Source: Phytohabitans sp052068095 (GTDB lineage: Bacteria > Actinomycetota > Actinomycetes > Mycobacteriales > Micromonosporaceae). From it: a stretch of 64,000 nucleotides of DNA. Positions within the stretch are counted from its first letter, which is position 1. Each line of letters opens with the position of its first letter. A program made the translations under genes and the position numbers. Where the stretch lies: contig NZ_JBQHDG010000021.1 of assembly GCF_052068095.1 (NCBI RefSeq), positions 124,001 through 188,000 of the forward strand. Direction: 5' to 3'. The notes beneath the pieces were generated by a model. The model saw nothing but the letters and a program-made list of their open reading frames with translations, searched no databases and was not told where the DNA came from. Below are positions 44,301 through 52,287 of this stretch, piece after piece.

Positions 44301-44462
44301 GTGGTCAGGTTGATAGCCGCCGTCGCGCTCGCGCTTTCCCTGCTCGCCGCACCGGCCGCCGTGGCGGCGGCTCAGTCCGTCGCACCAGCGCCCAAGAAAG
44401 AGGCGTACCTTCACCCCGAGGTTCAGCGGCGATGCACCCCGCAGAATGCAATTTTCATCTGA
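44301..44462 (+). CDS. Small secreted peptide, YLHPE family (53 aa)
   Basis: A 53-residue precursor. Residues 1-24 form a signal peptide (VVRLIAAVALALSLLAAPAA then VAAA), giving a mature peptide of about 29 residues ending EAYLHPEVQRRCTPQNAIFI. The last 20 residues align with the second peptide in this window (CYLHPEYKGRCIWQKATGI). There is one Cys in the mature part. GTG start with AGAGG ten bases upstream. The family is not known to me. It lies 26 bp from the convergent sigma-factor gene. Confidence 0.6.
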   Translation: MVRLIAAVALALSLLAAPAAVAAAQSVAPAPKKEAYLHPEVQRRCTPQNAIFI

Positions 44463-44488
44463 CCGCCCCGACTATTAAGAACGTAAAT

Positions 44489-45727
44489 TCAGTCGGCGAT
44501 GCGGGCGGCGCGGGCGTGCAGATATCGCTGCTGCGGCTGGCTTGTCGTGCGGCCGGCCGCCAGGTCGTACGCCGCGCGGGCCGCCGCCCGCTCGCCCGCC
44601 ATCTCCAGCAGGTGGGCCCGGACCGCCTCCAGCCGGTGGTCGCGCGCGATCCGCTCGTCGGCCTCGAGCCCTCCGAGCAGCTCGAGACCGGCCCGCGCGC
44701 CGCGCACCATCGCCACCGCGACGGCGTGGTTGAGCGCGACCATCGGGTTGTCCGAGATCTCCATCAGCACCTCGTACAAGGCGAGGATCTGCGGCCAGTC
44801 GGTCGCCTCCGCGCTCGGCGCCTCGTCGTGGACCGCCGCGATGGCCGCCTGGATCTGGTACGGCCCGGCCACGCCCTTCGGCAGCACGGCACTGATCAGG
44901 TCGACGCCTTCCCTGACGTACGCCGCGTTCCACCGGCTCCGGTCCTGCTCCGCCATCGGGACGAGCTCGCCGTCCGGACCGGTGCGCGCCGGTCGCCGCG
45001 CGTCGGTGAGCAGCATCAGCGCGAGCAGGCCGGCCACCTCACCGTCATCGGGCAGCAGTCGGTGCACCATGCGGGCCAGCCGGATCGCCTCGCCGGCGAG
45101 CTCGGCGCGCTGGAGCGCCGGGCCGGAGGTGCTCGTGTACCCCTCGTTGAAAATCAGGTAGAGGACGTGGAGGACGGCGGCGAGCCGGGCGGCGCGCTCC
45201 TCGGGCCTCGGCATCCCGAAGGGGATGCCGCTCTGCTGGATGCTCTGCTTGGCCCGGGTGATCCGCCGGGTCATCGTGCCCTCGGGCACGAGAAACGCGC
45301 GCGCGATCTCGGCCGTGGTCAGGCCGCCCACCGCCCGCAGCGTGAGCGCGATCTGGCCGGCCGGGGTGAGCGCCGGATGGCAACACATGAAGAGCAGGAT
45401 CAGTGTGTCGTCGGAGTCGGACACCGGGCGGTCGGCGGCCGGCGCCAGCCACTGCTCGGGCAGCACCCACTGGGCGACCGTGTCCTCGCGGCGCTGGCGG
45501 GCCTGCTCGCTGCGGAGCAGATCGGTCAGCCGCCGCGCGGCCACCGTGATCAGCCAGGCCTTCGGCCGCTCCGGCACGCCCTCCTCCGGCCACTGCGACG
45601 CGGCCGCGAGCAGCGCCTCCTGCACGGCGTCCTCGGCGGTGTCGAAGTGCCCGTACCGCCGCACGACCGCGCCGAGGACCTGCGGCGCGAGCGTGCGCAA
45701 CAGGTCCTCGACCTCGGCGTCCGGCAC
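44489..45727 (-). CDS. ECF sigma factor with SnoaL-unlike TPR-type extension (ECF42 type)
   Basis: A 412-residue extracytoplasmic-function sigma factor. The sigma-2 region is VRRYGHFDTAEDAVQEALLAAASQWP and WLITVAARRLTDLLR; sigma-4 is LTLRAVGGLTTAEIARAFLVPEGTMTRRITRAKQSI. The long helical C-terminal extension (from about residue 190, LHVLYLIFNEGYTSTSG onwards) and an adjacent YCII/DGPF gene are the marks of group ECF42, where the extension, not an anti-sigma factor, controls activity. GTG 45727 lies eight bases after the YCII stop, so it is the last gene of a three-gene operon. Likely a stress or redox response. Confidence 0.9.
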   Translation of the reverse strand: MPDAEVEDLLRTLAPQVLGAVVRRYGHFDTAEDAVQEALLAAASQWPEEGVPERPKAWLITVAARRLTDLLRSEQARQRREDTVAQWVLPEQWLAPAADRPVSDSDDTLILLFMCCHPALTPAGQIALTLRAVGGLTTAEIARAFLVPEGTMTRRITRAKQSIQQSGIPFGMPRPEERAARLAAVLHVLYLIFNEGYTSTSGPALQRAELAGEAIRLARMVHRLLPDDGEVAGLLALMLLTDARRPARTGPDGELVPMAEQDRSRWNAAYVREGVDLISAVLPKGVAGPYQIQAAIAAVHDEAPSAEATDWPQILALYEVLMEISDNPMVALNHAVAVAMVRGARAGLELLGGLEADERIARDHRLEAVRAHLLEMAGERAAARAAYDLAAGRTTSQPQQRYLHARAARIAD

Positions 45728-45735
45728 GGCTCCGC

Positions 45736-46161
45736 TCAGAGCTCCAGCTCGTCCACGCCGTCGACGATCGGCCTGACGTCGACGTACCACTCGTTGGCGA
45801 GCTTGGCGTGCTCCGGGTGCGGCGTGTACGCGAGCTTGGCGGCGATCTCGGTGGCCCGGTCGAAGCTCTCGCACTCGACGATGTTGTAGCCGGCCAGGAC
45901 CTCCTGCGTCTCCGCGTACGGCCCGTCGGTCACCACCGGCACGCCGTCCCGCAACCGCACCCGCCGCGCGTGCACCGGCGCGGTGAGCCCGCGCGCGTCG
46001 ACGAACTCGCCGGACTCGACCAGCTCCTCGTTCCACTTGCGCATGAAGTCGTGGAGTGCGCCGATCTCCTCGGGCGTCCAGGCCGGGCTGTCTCCGCCGG
46101 CCTTCCCGGTGATCATGTCGTAGTCCCGCTGCGACCCCATCAGCATGATCATGTACTTCAT
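45736..46161 (-). CDS. YCII-related (DGPF-domain) protein
   Basis: A 141-residue protein of the YCII/DGPF family, with MKYMIMLMG at the start and the signature VTDGPYAETQEVLAGYNIVECES. These dimeric ferredoxin-like-fold proteins are the constant companions of ECF42 sigma factors and probably act upstream in the same stress response; no activity is firmly known. Starts at ATG 46161. Confidence 0.88.
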   Translation of the reverse strand: MKYMIMLMGSQRDYDMITGKAGGDSPAWTPEEIGALHDFMRKWNEELVESGEFVDARGLTAPVHARRVRLRDGVPVVTDGPYAETQEVLAGYNIVECESFDRATEIAAKLAYTPHPEHAKLANEWYVDVRPIVDGVDELEL

Positions 46162-46290
46162 GGCCGTGCTCCTCTCCACCGGCGCCACGGTGGCGCCTTC
46201 ACAGGAGACGTCGGAGCCACCGCTCGCCACCGGACACCACCTTTGGAAGATAGTCGGCGAGCGCGGGCGGGGTGCCCCGCCCGCGCCGTC

Positions 46291-46746
46291 TCAGCCCAGG
46301 CCTTCGCCGGCGGGCTGGCGGATCGTGACGTTGAGGCGGTTGAAGAGGTTGGTGGTGGCGATCCACATGACGATGGCGGCCAGCTCCCGCTCGTCGAAGT
46401 GCTTCGCCGCCGCCTCCCACACGTCGTCCGGCACCGCGTCGCCGCGGTCGGCGATCCGGGTCGCCGCCTCGCTCAGTGCCAGCGCGGCCCGCTCGGCGTC
46501 GGTGAAGTACGGCGACTCGCGCCACGCGGCCACGGCGAAGAGCCGCTCGTCGGTCTCGCCGGCCTTCTTCGCGCTGCGCGCGCCGGCGTCGACGCAGTAG
46601 CCACACCCGTTGACCTGGCTGGCACGCAGGTGCACCAGTTCCAGGATCGAGGCCGGCACGCCCACGCCGTGCGTCACCTTGACGAGCATGTTGATCGCCT
46701 TCATCGACTCCGGCAGGACCATCGCCGGGTTGGTCATCCGCTGCAT
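46291..46746 (-). CDS. Carboxymuconolactone decarboxylase/AhpD-family peroxidase-like protein
   Basis: A 151-residue all-helical protein with the AhpD-type redox motif CGYCVDAG (CxxC with an associated His/Asp network) following LVHLRASQVNG. Family members reduce peroxides or serve in redox relay. The ATG is preceded by AGAGAGGAAGACGG. It is the first gene of the AhpD-like/YCII/ECF42 operon and is divergent from the copper-protein gene across about 100 bp, consistent with an oxidative or metal-stress locus. Confidence 0.88.
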   Translation of the reverse strand: MQRMTNPAMVLPESMKAINMLVKVTHGVGVPASILELVHLRASQVNGCGYCVDAGARSAKKAGETDERLFAVAAWRESPYFTDAERAALALSEAATRIADRGDAVPDDVWEAAAKHFDERELAAIVMWIATTNLFNRLNVTIRQPAGEGLG

Positions 46747-46848
46747 TTCCGTCTTCCTCTCTCGGTCTTCGTTACCGCGTTGACGGGACCCGCGGGGAAG
46801 AGGTGACACGGCCGCATGAGACGCCCGTCACGGGGAATCGAGCCCTCC

Positions 46849-47253
46849 ATGACCACGACGCTCTCCATGCTGGAGACCCATCCGCGGCGGGCGGACGTCG
46901 ACCGGACCCGCCTCGCCGCGGCGATCGACTCGCTGAACGCGTGCGCGGAAACCTGTACCGCGTGCGCCGACGCCTGCCTCAGCGACGACCAGGTCGCTGA
47001 CCTGACCCGCTGCATCGCGCTCAACCTCAACTGCGCCGACATCTGCCTCGCCACCGCCCGAATGCTGTCGCGCCACGCCGGTGCGGACGGCGCGATCAGC
47101 CGGACGATGCTGGAAGCCTGCGCGACCGCCTGCCGCGCGTGCGCGGAGGAGTGTGCCCACCACGTCGAGCGGCAGCAGCACTGCCGGGTCTGCGCCGAGG
47201 CGTGCTATTCGTGCGAGCGGGTCTGCCGCGACCTGATGGTGGCGTTGCGGTGA
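46849..47253 (+). CDS. Four-helix-bundle Cys-rich copper-binding protein (DUF326/Csp-like)
   Basis: A 134-residue helical protein with Cys residues at regular helical spacing: CAETCTACADACL, CIALNLNCADICLA, ACATACRACAEECAHH and HCRVCAEACYSCERVC. The pattern, lining the core of a four-helix bundle, is that of copper storage proteins (Csp) and DUF326. No signal peptide, so a cytosolic Csp3-like role in copper storage or detoxification is likely. ATG 46849; the longer upstream start lacks a ribosome binding site. Confidence 0.88.
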   Translation: MTTTLSMLETHPRRADVDRTRLAAAIDSLNACAETCTACADACLSDDQVADLTRCIALNLNCADICLATARMLSRHAGADGAISRTMLEACATACRACAEECAHHVERQQHCRVCAEACYSCERVCRDLMVALR

Positions 47254-47257
47254 CGAC

Positions 47258-47282
47258 CGGGCCGCGGTTTGTGGGCGGCCCG
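47258..47282 (+). terminator. Hairpin terminator after the copper-protein gene
   Basis: CGGGCCGC and GCGGCCCG form a perfect 8-bp stem with a 9-base loop, starting four bases after the stop codon. Confidence 0.6.
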
Positions 47283-47301
47283 AGCGGGTAGCCCTTTCGG
47301 T

Positions 47302-47550
47302 ATGAGTGCAGACACCGATGGCGTCTGGCGGGACGAGGAGAAGCTGCCGCTGTCCGAGCTGACCCGCGCGATGGCGAGGTCACCCGGGGACGGGCAGGTC
47401 GACGACGAGTCCGGCAACGACGCGGGCATCGTGCAGGCCGAGGAAGAGGTCCGGCGCGAGGTGGACGACACCGATGGCGAGCCCGATCCGCACAGCGCGG
47501 CGGGCCGTGCGCTGCGCCCCGACTTCACCGGTCACACCGGACCGCACTGA
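47302..47550 (+). CDS. Small acidic protein of unknown function (82 aa)
   Basis: An 82-residue, strongly acidic, probably disordered protein (MSADTDGVWRDEEKLPLSEL, later EEEVRREVDDTDGEPDPHSA). No family recognised and no signal peptide. ATG 47302 lacks a strong Shine-Dalgarno. High Glu/Asp content and lack of antisense overlap favour a real gene. Confidence 0.55.
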   Translation: MSADTDGVWRDEEKLPLSELTRAMARSPGDGQVDDESGNDAGIVQAEEEVRREVDDTDGEPDPHSAAGRALRPDFTGHTGPH

Positions 47551-47736
47551 GCAACCCCCCTTTGAAAGCCTTGTGAAAGACCCCTGCAAGCCGTCGCGGA
47601 TAGATTCCTGTCCACACCGCGACGTTGAACGCCGGCCACATGTGTCGCGTTCCTGACCCTGCTGTGCCGCAACCGATACGTCGTGCCAGGCGTGTTGCCG
47701 GCCGCGACCGTTGGAGTCGGCAGAGCGGGGAGAGAC

Positions 47737-50700
47737 GTGAAAAGACTGGGCAGGCTTGCGCTAGCGCTTATTGTCCTATTAGGAGCGAGTGCGACCGGGG
47801 CCGCCGCTCCGCAACCGGCGGCCGCCGCCGGTCGTGCCGCGGAGCAGCGGTGGGTGACGCTCGTTACCGGCGACCGGGTGCTCGTCCGGGTGCTCGGTGC
47901 CCGGGTCGAGGTGGTGTCGGCCCGAGCGGGCGAGGGCCGGCACGTGGGGTTCGTGCGGCATGCGGACCGCGGCGGCGAATACGTCCTGCCGACCGACGCG
48001 TTGCCGCTCGTCGCGGCGGGCCGGGTGGATCGGCGGTTGTTCGACGTCGCGGCGCTCATCCGCATGGGATACGACGACTCGCGCCCGGATCTGCCGGTCA
48101 TCGTGGGTCACCAGGGCTCGTCCGCCCGGTCGGCCGGTGAGCGGCTGCGCGACGCCGGCGGCCGGGTGACACGTGACCTGCCGGTGATCGGTGCCTCGGC
48201 CGCCACGGTCGGCAAGGCTCGCGCCGGCGCGTTCTGGCGGGCGGCCACCGAGTCCGGCCTGAGCGGCCTCTGGCTGGACGGCAAAGGCAAGGTCAGCCTG
48301 GATCGAAGTGTGCCACAAATCGGTGCGCCGGCGGCCTGGCAGGCCGGGCACACCGGCGCCGGTGCGACCGTCGCCGTGATCGACTCCGGGCTCGACGCCA
48401 CCCATCCCGACCTCGCCGACGCCGTGGCCGGCGCGAAGGGCTTCGTCGACGAGGAGCCCGGCACCGACGACCGCAACGGTCACGGCACCCACGTCGCCGG
48501 CATCATCACCGGCAACGGCGCGGCGTCCGGCGGCGAGCGGGTCGGTGTCGCGCCCGACGCCAAGCTGCTCGTCGGCAAGGTGGCGGACGTCTACGGCGAC
48601 GTCTCCGAATCCCAGGTGATCGCGGCCATGGAGTGGGCCGTCGACGAAGGCGCCGACGTGGTGAACATCAGCATCGGCTTCTACGACGAGGAGGGCACCG
48701 GTCCGCTCGAGTCGGCGCTCAACCGGCTGGCCCGGGACTCCGGCACGCTCTTCGTGGTGTCGGCCGGCAACGACGGTCCCGCGCCCGGATCGCTCGGAAG
48801 TCCCGGCACGGCCGACGAGGCCCTGACCGTCGGTGCGGTCGACCGGCAGGAGGCCCTGGCCGACTTCTCCTCCCGCGGCCCGCGCATCGGCGACCTGGCC
48901 GTCAAGCCCGACATCACCGCGCCGGGCGTAGACATCGCGTCGGCTCGGGCGGGCTCGGACGGCGACCCCTACGTGGCCATGTCCGGCACCTCGATGGCCG
49001 CACCACACGTCGCCGGGGCCGCGGCGATCCTCGCCGGCCAGCACCCCGGATGGGACGCCGACGAAATCAAGCCGGCCCTCATGGGCAGCGCCACGCCGAG
49101 GGACGGCGCCACCGTCTACGCGCAGGGCGCCGGGCGGGTGGACCTCGCGCGGGCCACAACGCAGTCGGTGACCGCCGCGCCGGCGAGCCTGAGCAAGGGG
49201 TTGGTCCGCTGGCCGTACGCCAGCGGCGCGGGGACCACCGACACGATCACGTACCGGAACCACGGAAGCGCCCCGGTGACGCTCGACGTCGCGACCGACG
49301 TGCGGGGACCGGACGGCCAGCCGGCGCCGGCCGGGATGTTCACCGTCGAGCCCGCCCAGATCACGGTGCCGGCCGGCGGCACGACGTCGGTGCGCCTGGT
49401 CACGGACCCGTCCGGACCCCGGCCGCCGGGCATCTACGGCGGGTACGTCGTCGCCGGCGACGGGCGAACGTCGGTGCGGACGCCGGTCGCGGTGACCCTG
49501 GAGGTCGAGAGCTACGACCTGTCCCTCAGCTTCCTCGACCGGGGCGGCGCGCACACGTCCTCGTACTCGGTCCAGGTGACGGACGTCGACACCGGGAAGA
49601 GCAGCGAGCCGTACGACGCCTCCGGAACGGTCGGCGTGCGGCTGCCCCGGGGCCGCTACTACGTCACGGCCACCGTCACGACCCCCGACGGCTCTGGCGG
49701 CGACAGCACCACGCTGGTCGCCGAGCCGCTGGTGACGGTCACCGCCGACAGCACGTTCGTCGTCGACGCCCGGCAGGCCGTGCCGGTCGGGCTCGCCGTC
49801 GACCGGCCCACGGCCCGGCCCGCGTCCGCCGAGTTCGGTTTCTCCCGCCGGGTGGCCGGCTACGACGCGGAGACGCGGTACTTCGCGGAGAACTTCGACG
49901 GGCTCTTCGTCCGGCCGTCGCGCACGTCCGCTCCCGCCGACGAGTTCACCGTCCACATGCGAGGCCACCTCGCCGAGCCGGACGGCACCGGCGGATTCAC
50001 GGGCAGCCCGTACTTTTACCACCTGAGCTGGACCGACGCCGCCGGCGGCCTGCCGGACACGCTCGTCAAGCGGATCCGTGACGCCGACCTGGCCACGGTG
50101 CGCACCGAGATCGCGGCGTCGGCTCCGGACCAGGTGGCCCGCAAGGACAACCTCGTCGACGTGGCGACCCCGGCCACGCTCGTCGAGCGCTACACACCGG
50201 GGCTGGAGTGGCGGCGCGAGGTCTCGCTGCGCCCCCGCGGTGCGGGCGAGTACGAGTACACCGCGTTGATCCGGTCCGCGCCCGCGACCTACCGGCGAGG
50301 CACCACAGTGGAACGCTGGAACGCCGCCCCGTTCGGACCGTCCTTTCCGGACCATCCCTCGCTCGGCGGGCAGGGCGGCTGGCGCTCGGACGACACGATC
50401 GGATACACCCTGAACCTCTTCACCGACCAGGCGGACCGCCACGTGGGCTGGTCGGCCACCGACACGGCCCAGACGGCGCTGTCGCGAAACGGCCGGCAGG
50501 TGGGCGTGGGAGACGGGCTGAGCGGCTCGTTCGACGTGCCCTCCGCGCCGGACACCTACCGGCTGGAGGCCAGCGCGACACGATCCACCGCGACACTGTC
50601 CACAAGGGTCGACGCGGCCTGGACCTTCCGGTCCGGGCACTCGGCGGCCCCCGACGCCCAGCCGTTGCCGTTGCTGGCCATCCGTTTCGCACCCACGCTC

Positions 50701-50988
50701 GACCAGCGAAACCGGGCCAAGGCCGGCTGCACGTTCGCGCTGCCGGTGCACGTGCAGCGCCAGCCCGGCGCACCGGCGAGCGGGCCGCGCGCACTACGGG
50801 TCGACGTGTCCTATGACGACGGTGGGCACTGGCAGCCCGCGCCGCTGACCGGCTCGGGCTGGAGTCGCACGGCGGTGATCACCCACCCGGCGGCGGACGG
50901 TTTCGTCTCCTTGCGCGCCACCGCCGTCGACCGCGACGGAAACACCGCGGAACTCACTCTGGTCCGCGCCTACGCCATCGGCTCGTAG
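47737..50988 (+). CDS. Secreted subtilisin-family (S8) serine protease
   Basis: A 1083-residue exported protease. Signal peptide at residues 1-30 (VKRLGRLALALIVLLGASAT), a prodomain of about 170 residues, then the S8 catalytic domain with Asp in AVIDSGLDATHPDL (about 215), His in DRNGHGTHVAGI (about 249) and Ser in MSGTSMAAPHVAGAA (about 418). A long C-terminal part of about 550 residues follows with beta-sandwich-like segments resembling extracellular modules of large actinomycete S8 proteases. GGGGAGAG precedes GTG 47737. A strong terminator follows. Confidence 0.93.
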   Translation: MKRLGRLALALIVLLGASATGAAAPQPAAAAGRAAEQRWVTLVTGDRVLVRVLGARVEVVSARAGEGRHVGFVRHADRGGEYVLPTDALPLVAAGRVDRRLFDVAALIRMGYDDSRPDLPVIVGHQGSSARSAGERLRDAGGRVTRDLPVIGASAATVGKARAGAFWRAATESGLSGLWLDGKGKVSLDRSVPQIGAPAAWQAGHTGAGATVAVIDSGLDATHPDLADAVAGAKGFVDEEPGTDDRNGHGTHVAGIITGNGAASGGERVGVAPDAKLLVGKVADVYGDVSESQVIAAMEWAVDEGADVVNISIGFYDEEGTGPLESALNRLARDSGTLFVVSAGNDGPAPGSLGSPGTADEALTVGAVDRQEALADFSSRGPRIGDLAVKPDITAPGVDIASARAGSDGDPYVAMSGTSMAAPHVAGAAAILAGQHPGWDADEIKPALMGSATPRDGATVYAQGAGRVDLARATTQSVTAAPASLSKGLVRWPYASGAGTTDTITYRNHGSAPVTLDVATDVRGPDGQPAPAGMFTVEPAQITVPAGGTTSVRLVTDPSGPRPPGIYGGYVVAGDGRTSVRTPVAVTLEVESYDLSLSFLDRGGAHTSSYSVQVTDVDTGKSSEPYDASGTVGVRLPRGRYYVTATVTTPDGSGGDSTTLVAEPLVTVTADSTFVVDARQAVPVGLAVDRPTARPASAEFGFSRRVAGYDAETRYFAENFDGLFVRPSRTSAPADEFTVHMRGHLAEPDGTGGFTGSPYFYHLSWTDAAGGLPDTLVKRIRDADLATVRTEIAASAPDQVARKDNLVDVATPATLVERYTPGLEWRREVSLRPRGAGEYEYTALIRSAPATYRRGTTVERWNAAPFGPSFPDHPSLGGQGGWRSDDTIGYTLNLFTDQADRHVGWSATDTAQTALSRNGRQVGVGDGLSGSFDVPSAPDTYRLEASATRSTATLSTRVDAAWTFRSGHSAAPDAQPLPLLAIRFAPTLDQRNRAKAGCTFALPVHVQRQPGAPASGPRALRVDVSYDDGGHWQPAPLTGSGWSRTAVITHPAADGFVSLRATAVDRDGNTAELTLVRAYAIGS

Positions 50989-51002
50989 GGCCGCGTCTCG
51001 CC

Positions 51003-51029
51003 GGGGCCGCGGCCACTCGTCGCGGCCCC
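51003..51029 (+). terminator. Hairpin terminator after the S8 protease gene
   Basis: GGGGCCGCG and CGCGGCCCC form a perfect 9-bp stem around a 9-base loop, 15 bases past the stop codon. Confidence 0.65.
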
Positions 51030-51051
51030 TGGCGGGAGGGCTCCGCTGGCC

Positions 51052-51126
51052 TGGTGGGCGCGGCAGGGTTCGAACCTGCGACCCCTCGGTTGTAAGCCGA
51101 GTGCTCTTCCGCTGAGCTACGCGCCC
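51052..51126 (-). tRNA. tRNA-Val (anticodon UAC)
   Basis: The minus strand reads GGGCGCGTAGCTCAGCGG at the 5' end, an anticodon arm CTCGG-CTTACAA-CCGAG with anticodon TAC (reads GTA, valine), a T arm GCAGG-TTCGAAC-CCTGC, and the acceptor CGCGCCC followed by A and an encoded CCA (51054-51052). All four stems pair perfectly. The tRNA is 72 nt plus CCA. Confidence 0.95.
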
Positions 51127-51199
51127 CGACGCCGGCTGTGAGGCCAGGCGGCGGCAATCGTACCTTGCCTGCCCTTGGCGATCGGCGCAAGTCGACGGG

Positions 51200-51664
51200 T
51201 CAGGCCTCCACCTCAGCCAGCGCCTTGCGCCAGCCGGCCTGGTCGCGGGCCTCGCCGGGCATGTTCATCTCGGCGAACCGGACGATGCCCGCCTTGTCGA
51301 TGACGAAGGTGCCGCGGTTGGCGTAGCCGCGGTCGGCGTTGAAGACGCCGTACGCCTGGGCGACCGCGCCGTGGGGCCAAAAGTCGGACAGAAGGGGAAA
51401 ATCAAACCCCTCCCGGTCGGCCCACACCTTGTGGCTGTAGACCGAGTCGACGCTGACGGTCAGGACCTGGACCTCCGCGTTGGCGTAGGCGTCGAGGTTT
51501 TCCGCCACCTCGCACAGCTCGCCCTGGCACGTGCCGGTGAACGCCAGCGGGTAGAACACCAGCAACACGCTCTTGCCGCCCCGGAAGTCGGACAGGCGGA
51601 CCTCCTGGTTGTTTTGGTCGCGCAGGAGGAAGTCGGGCGCCTCCACGCCCACCGGGATCGGCAT
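51200..51664 (-). CDS. ahpE: AhpE-type 1-Cys peroxiredoxin
   Basis: A 154-residue peroxiredoxin. VGVEAPDFLLRDQNNQEVRL leads to the active-site segment FYPLAFTGTCQGELCE, where the Cys after TGT is the peroxidatic residue; Arg of the triad is in the later DRGYANRGTF region. The Mycobacterium AhpE (Rv2238c) has the same length and a similar location upstream of aceE. ATG 51664 follows AGAAGGG. It reduces hydroperoxides or peroxynitrite with a thiol partner. Confidence 0.85.
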   Translation of the reverse strand: MPIPVGVEAPDFLLRDQNNQEVRLSDFRGGKSVLLVFYPLAFTGTCQGELCEVAENLDAYANAEVQVLTVSVDSVYSHKVWADREGFDFPLLSDFWPHGAVAQAYGVFNADRGYANRGTFVIDKAGIVRFAEMNMPGEARDQAGWRKALAEVEA

Positions 51665-51745
51665 CGGTGAAACCCTTCTCGTAGAGCGCATGGCGACGGG
51701 CCGGCGGTCCGTGGGAGGGGGCGCCGCCGGTCGTACGCGGGATGG

Positions 51746-52180
51746 CTACTTCTTGCGCGCGGCGCGCGGTGTCACCAGCCGTGCCGCACTCCAGTCCTTA
51801 CCCGCGTTGACCGTCGACGTCTGCTGGAGCCCGGCGGTCGGTGCCACCTCGCTGATCTCGCTCGGCTCGACGTGCCCCGGCCGGCCGGCCTTGGGCGTCA
51901 GCAACCACACCACGCCGCTGTCGGCGAGGGGGGTCAGCGTCTGTACCAGCAGGTCGAACAGGTCGCCGTCGCCGTCGCGATACCAGACCAGCACCGCGTC
52001 GACGACTTCGTCCGTGTCTTCGTCGACCAGCTCCCCGCAGCGGTCTACAAGGGCGTCGCGGAGATCCTCGTCGACGTCGTCGTCGTAGCCCATCTCCATG
52101 ACCACCATCCCCGGCTCGATGCCGAACCGGTCCGCCAGGCTGCGTACGCCGTCGGCGGCCTGACCAGCGGTCGCGCTCAC
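51746..52180 (-). CDS. DUF3052 protein
   Basis: A 144-residue acidic protein of the actinobacterial DUF3052 family: SLADRFGIEPGMVVMEMGYDDDVDE, then DAVLVWYRDGDGDLFDLLVQTL and VVWLLTPKAGRPGHVEPSEI. No known biochemical function. GTG 52180 has GAGGAGG nine bases upstream; the ATG 15 bp further upstream is possible. In Mycobacterium a comparable small gene lies between ahpE and aceE, and the order ahpE-DUF3052 is kept here. Confidence 0.85.
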   Translation of the reverse strand: MSATAGQAADGVRSLADRFGIEPGMVVMEMGYDDDVDEDLRDALVDRCGELVDEDTDEVVDAVLVWYRDGDGDLFDLLVQTLTPLADSGVVWLLTPKAGRPGHVEPSEISEVAPTAGLQQTSTVNAGKDWSAARLVTPRAARKK

Positions 52181-52287
52181 TGTCGCATGCCTCCTCATCT
52201 CAACAGCTCCCGGCGTGAACCGCCGATAGCGCGTAGTCCACACAGTTGCGTCGCCGCGCGCAAGTGGCGCACCGAGTGGAAGGCAAT

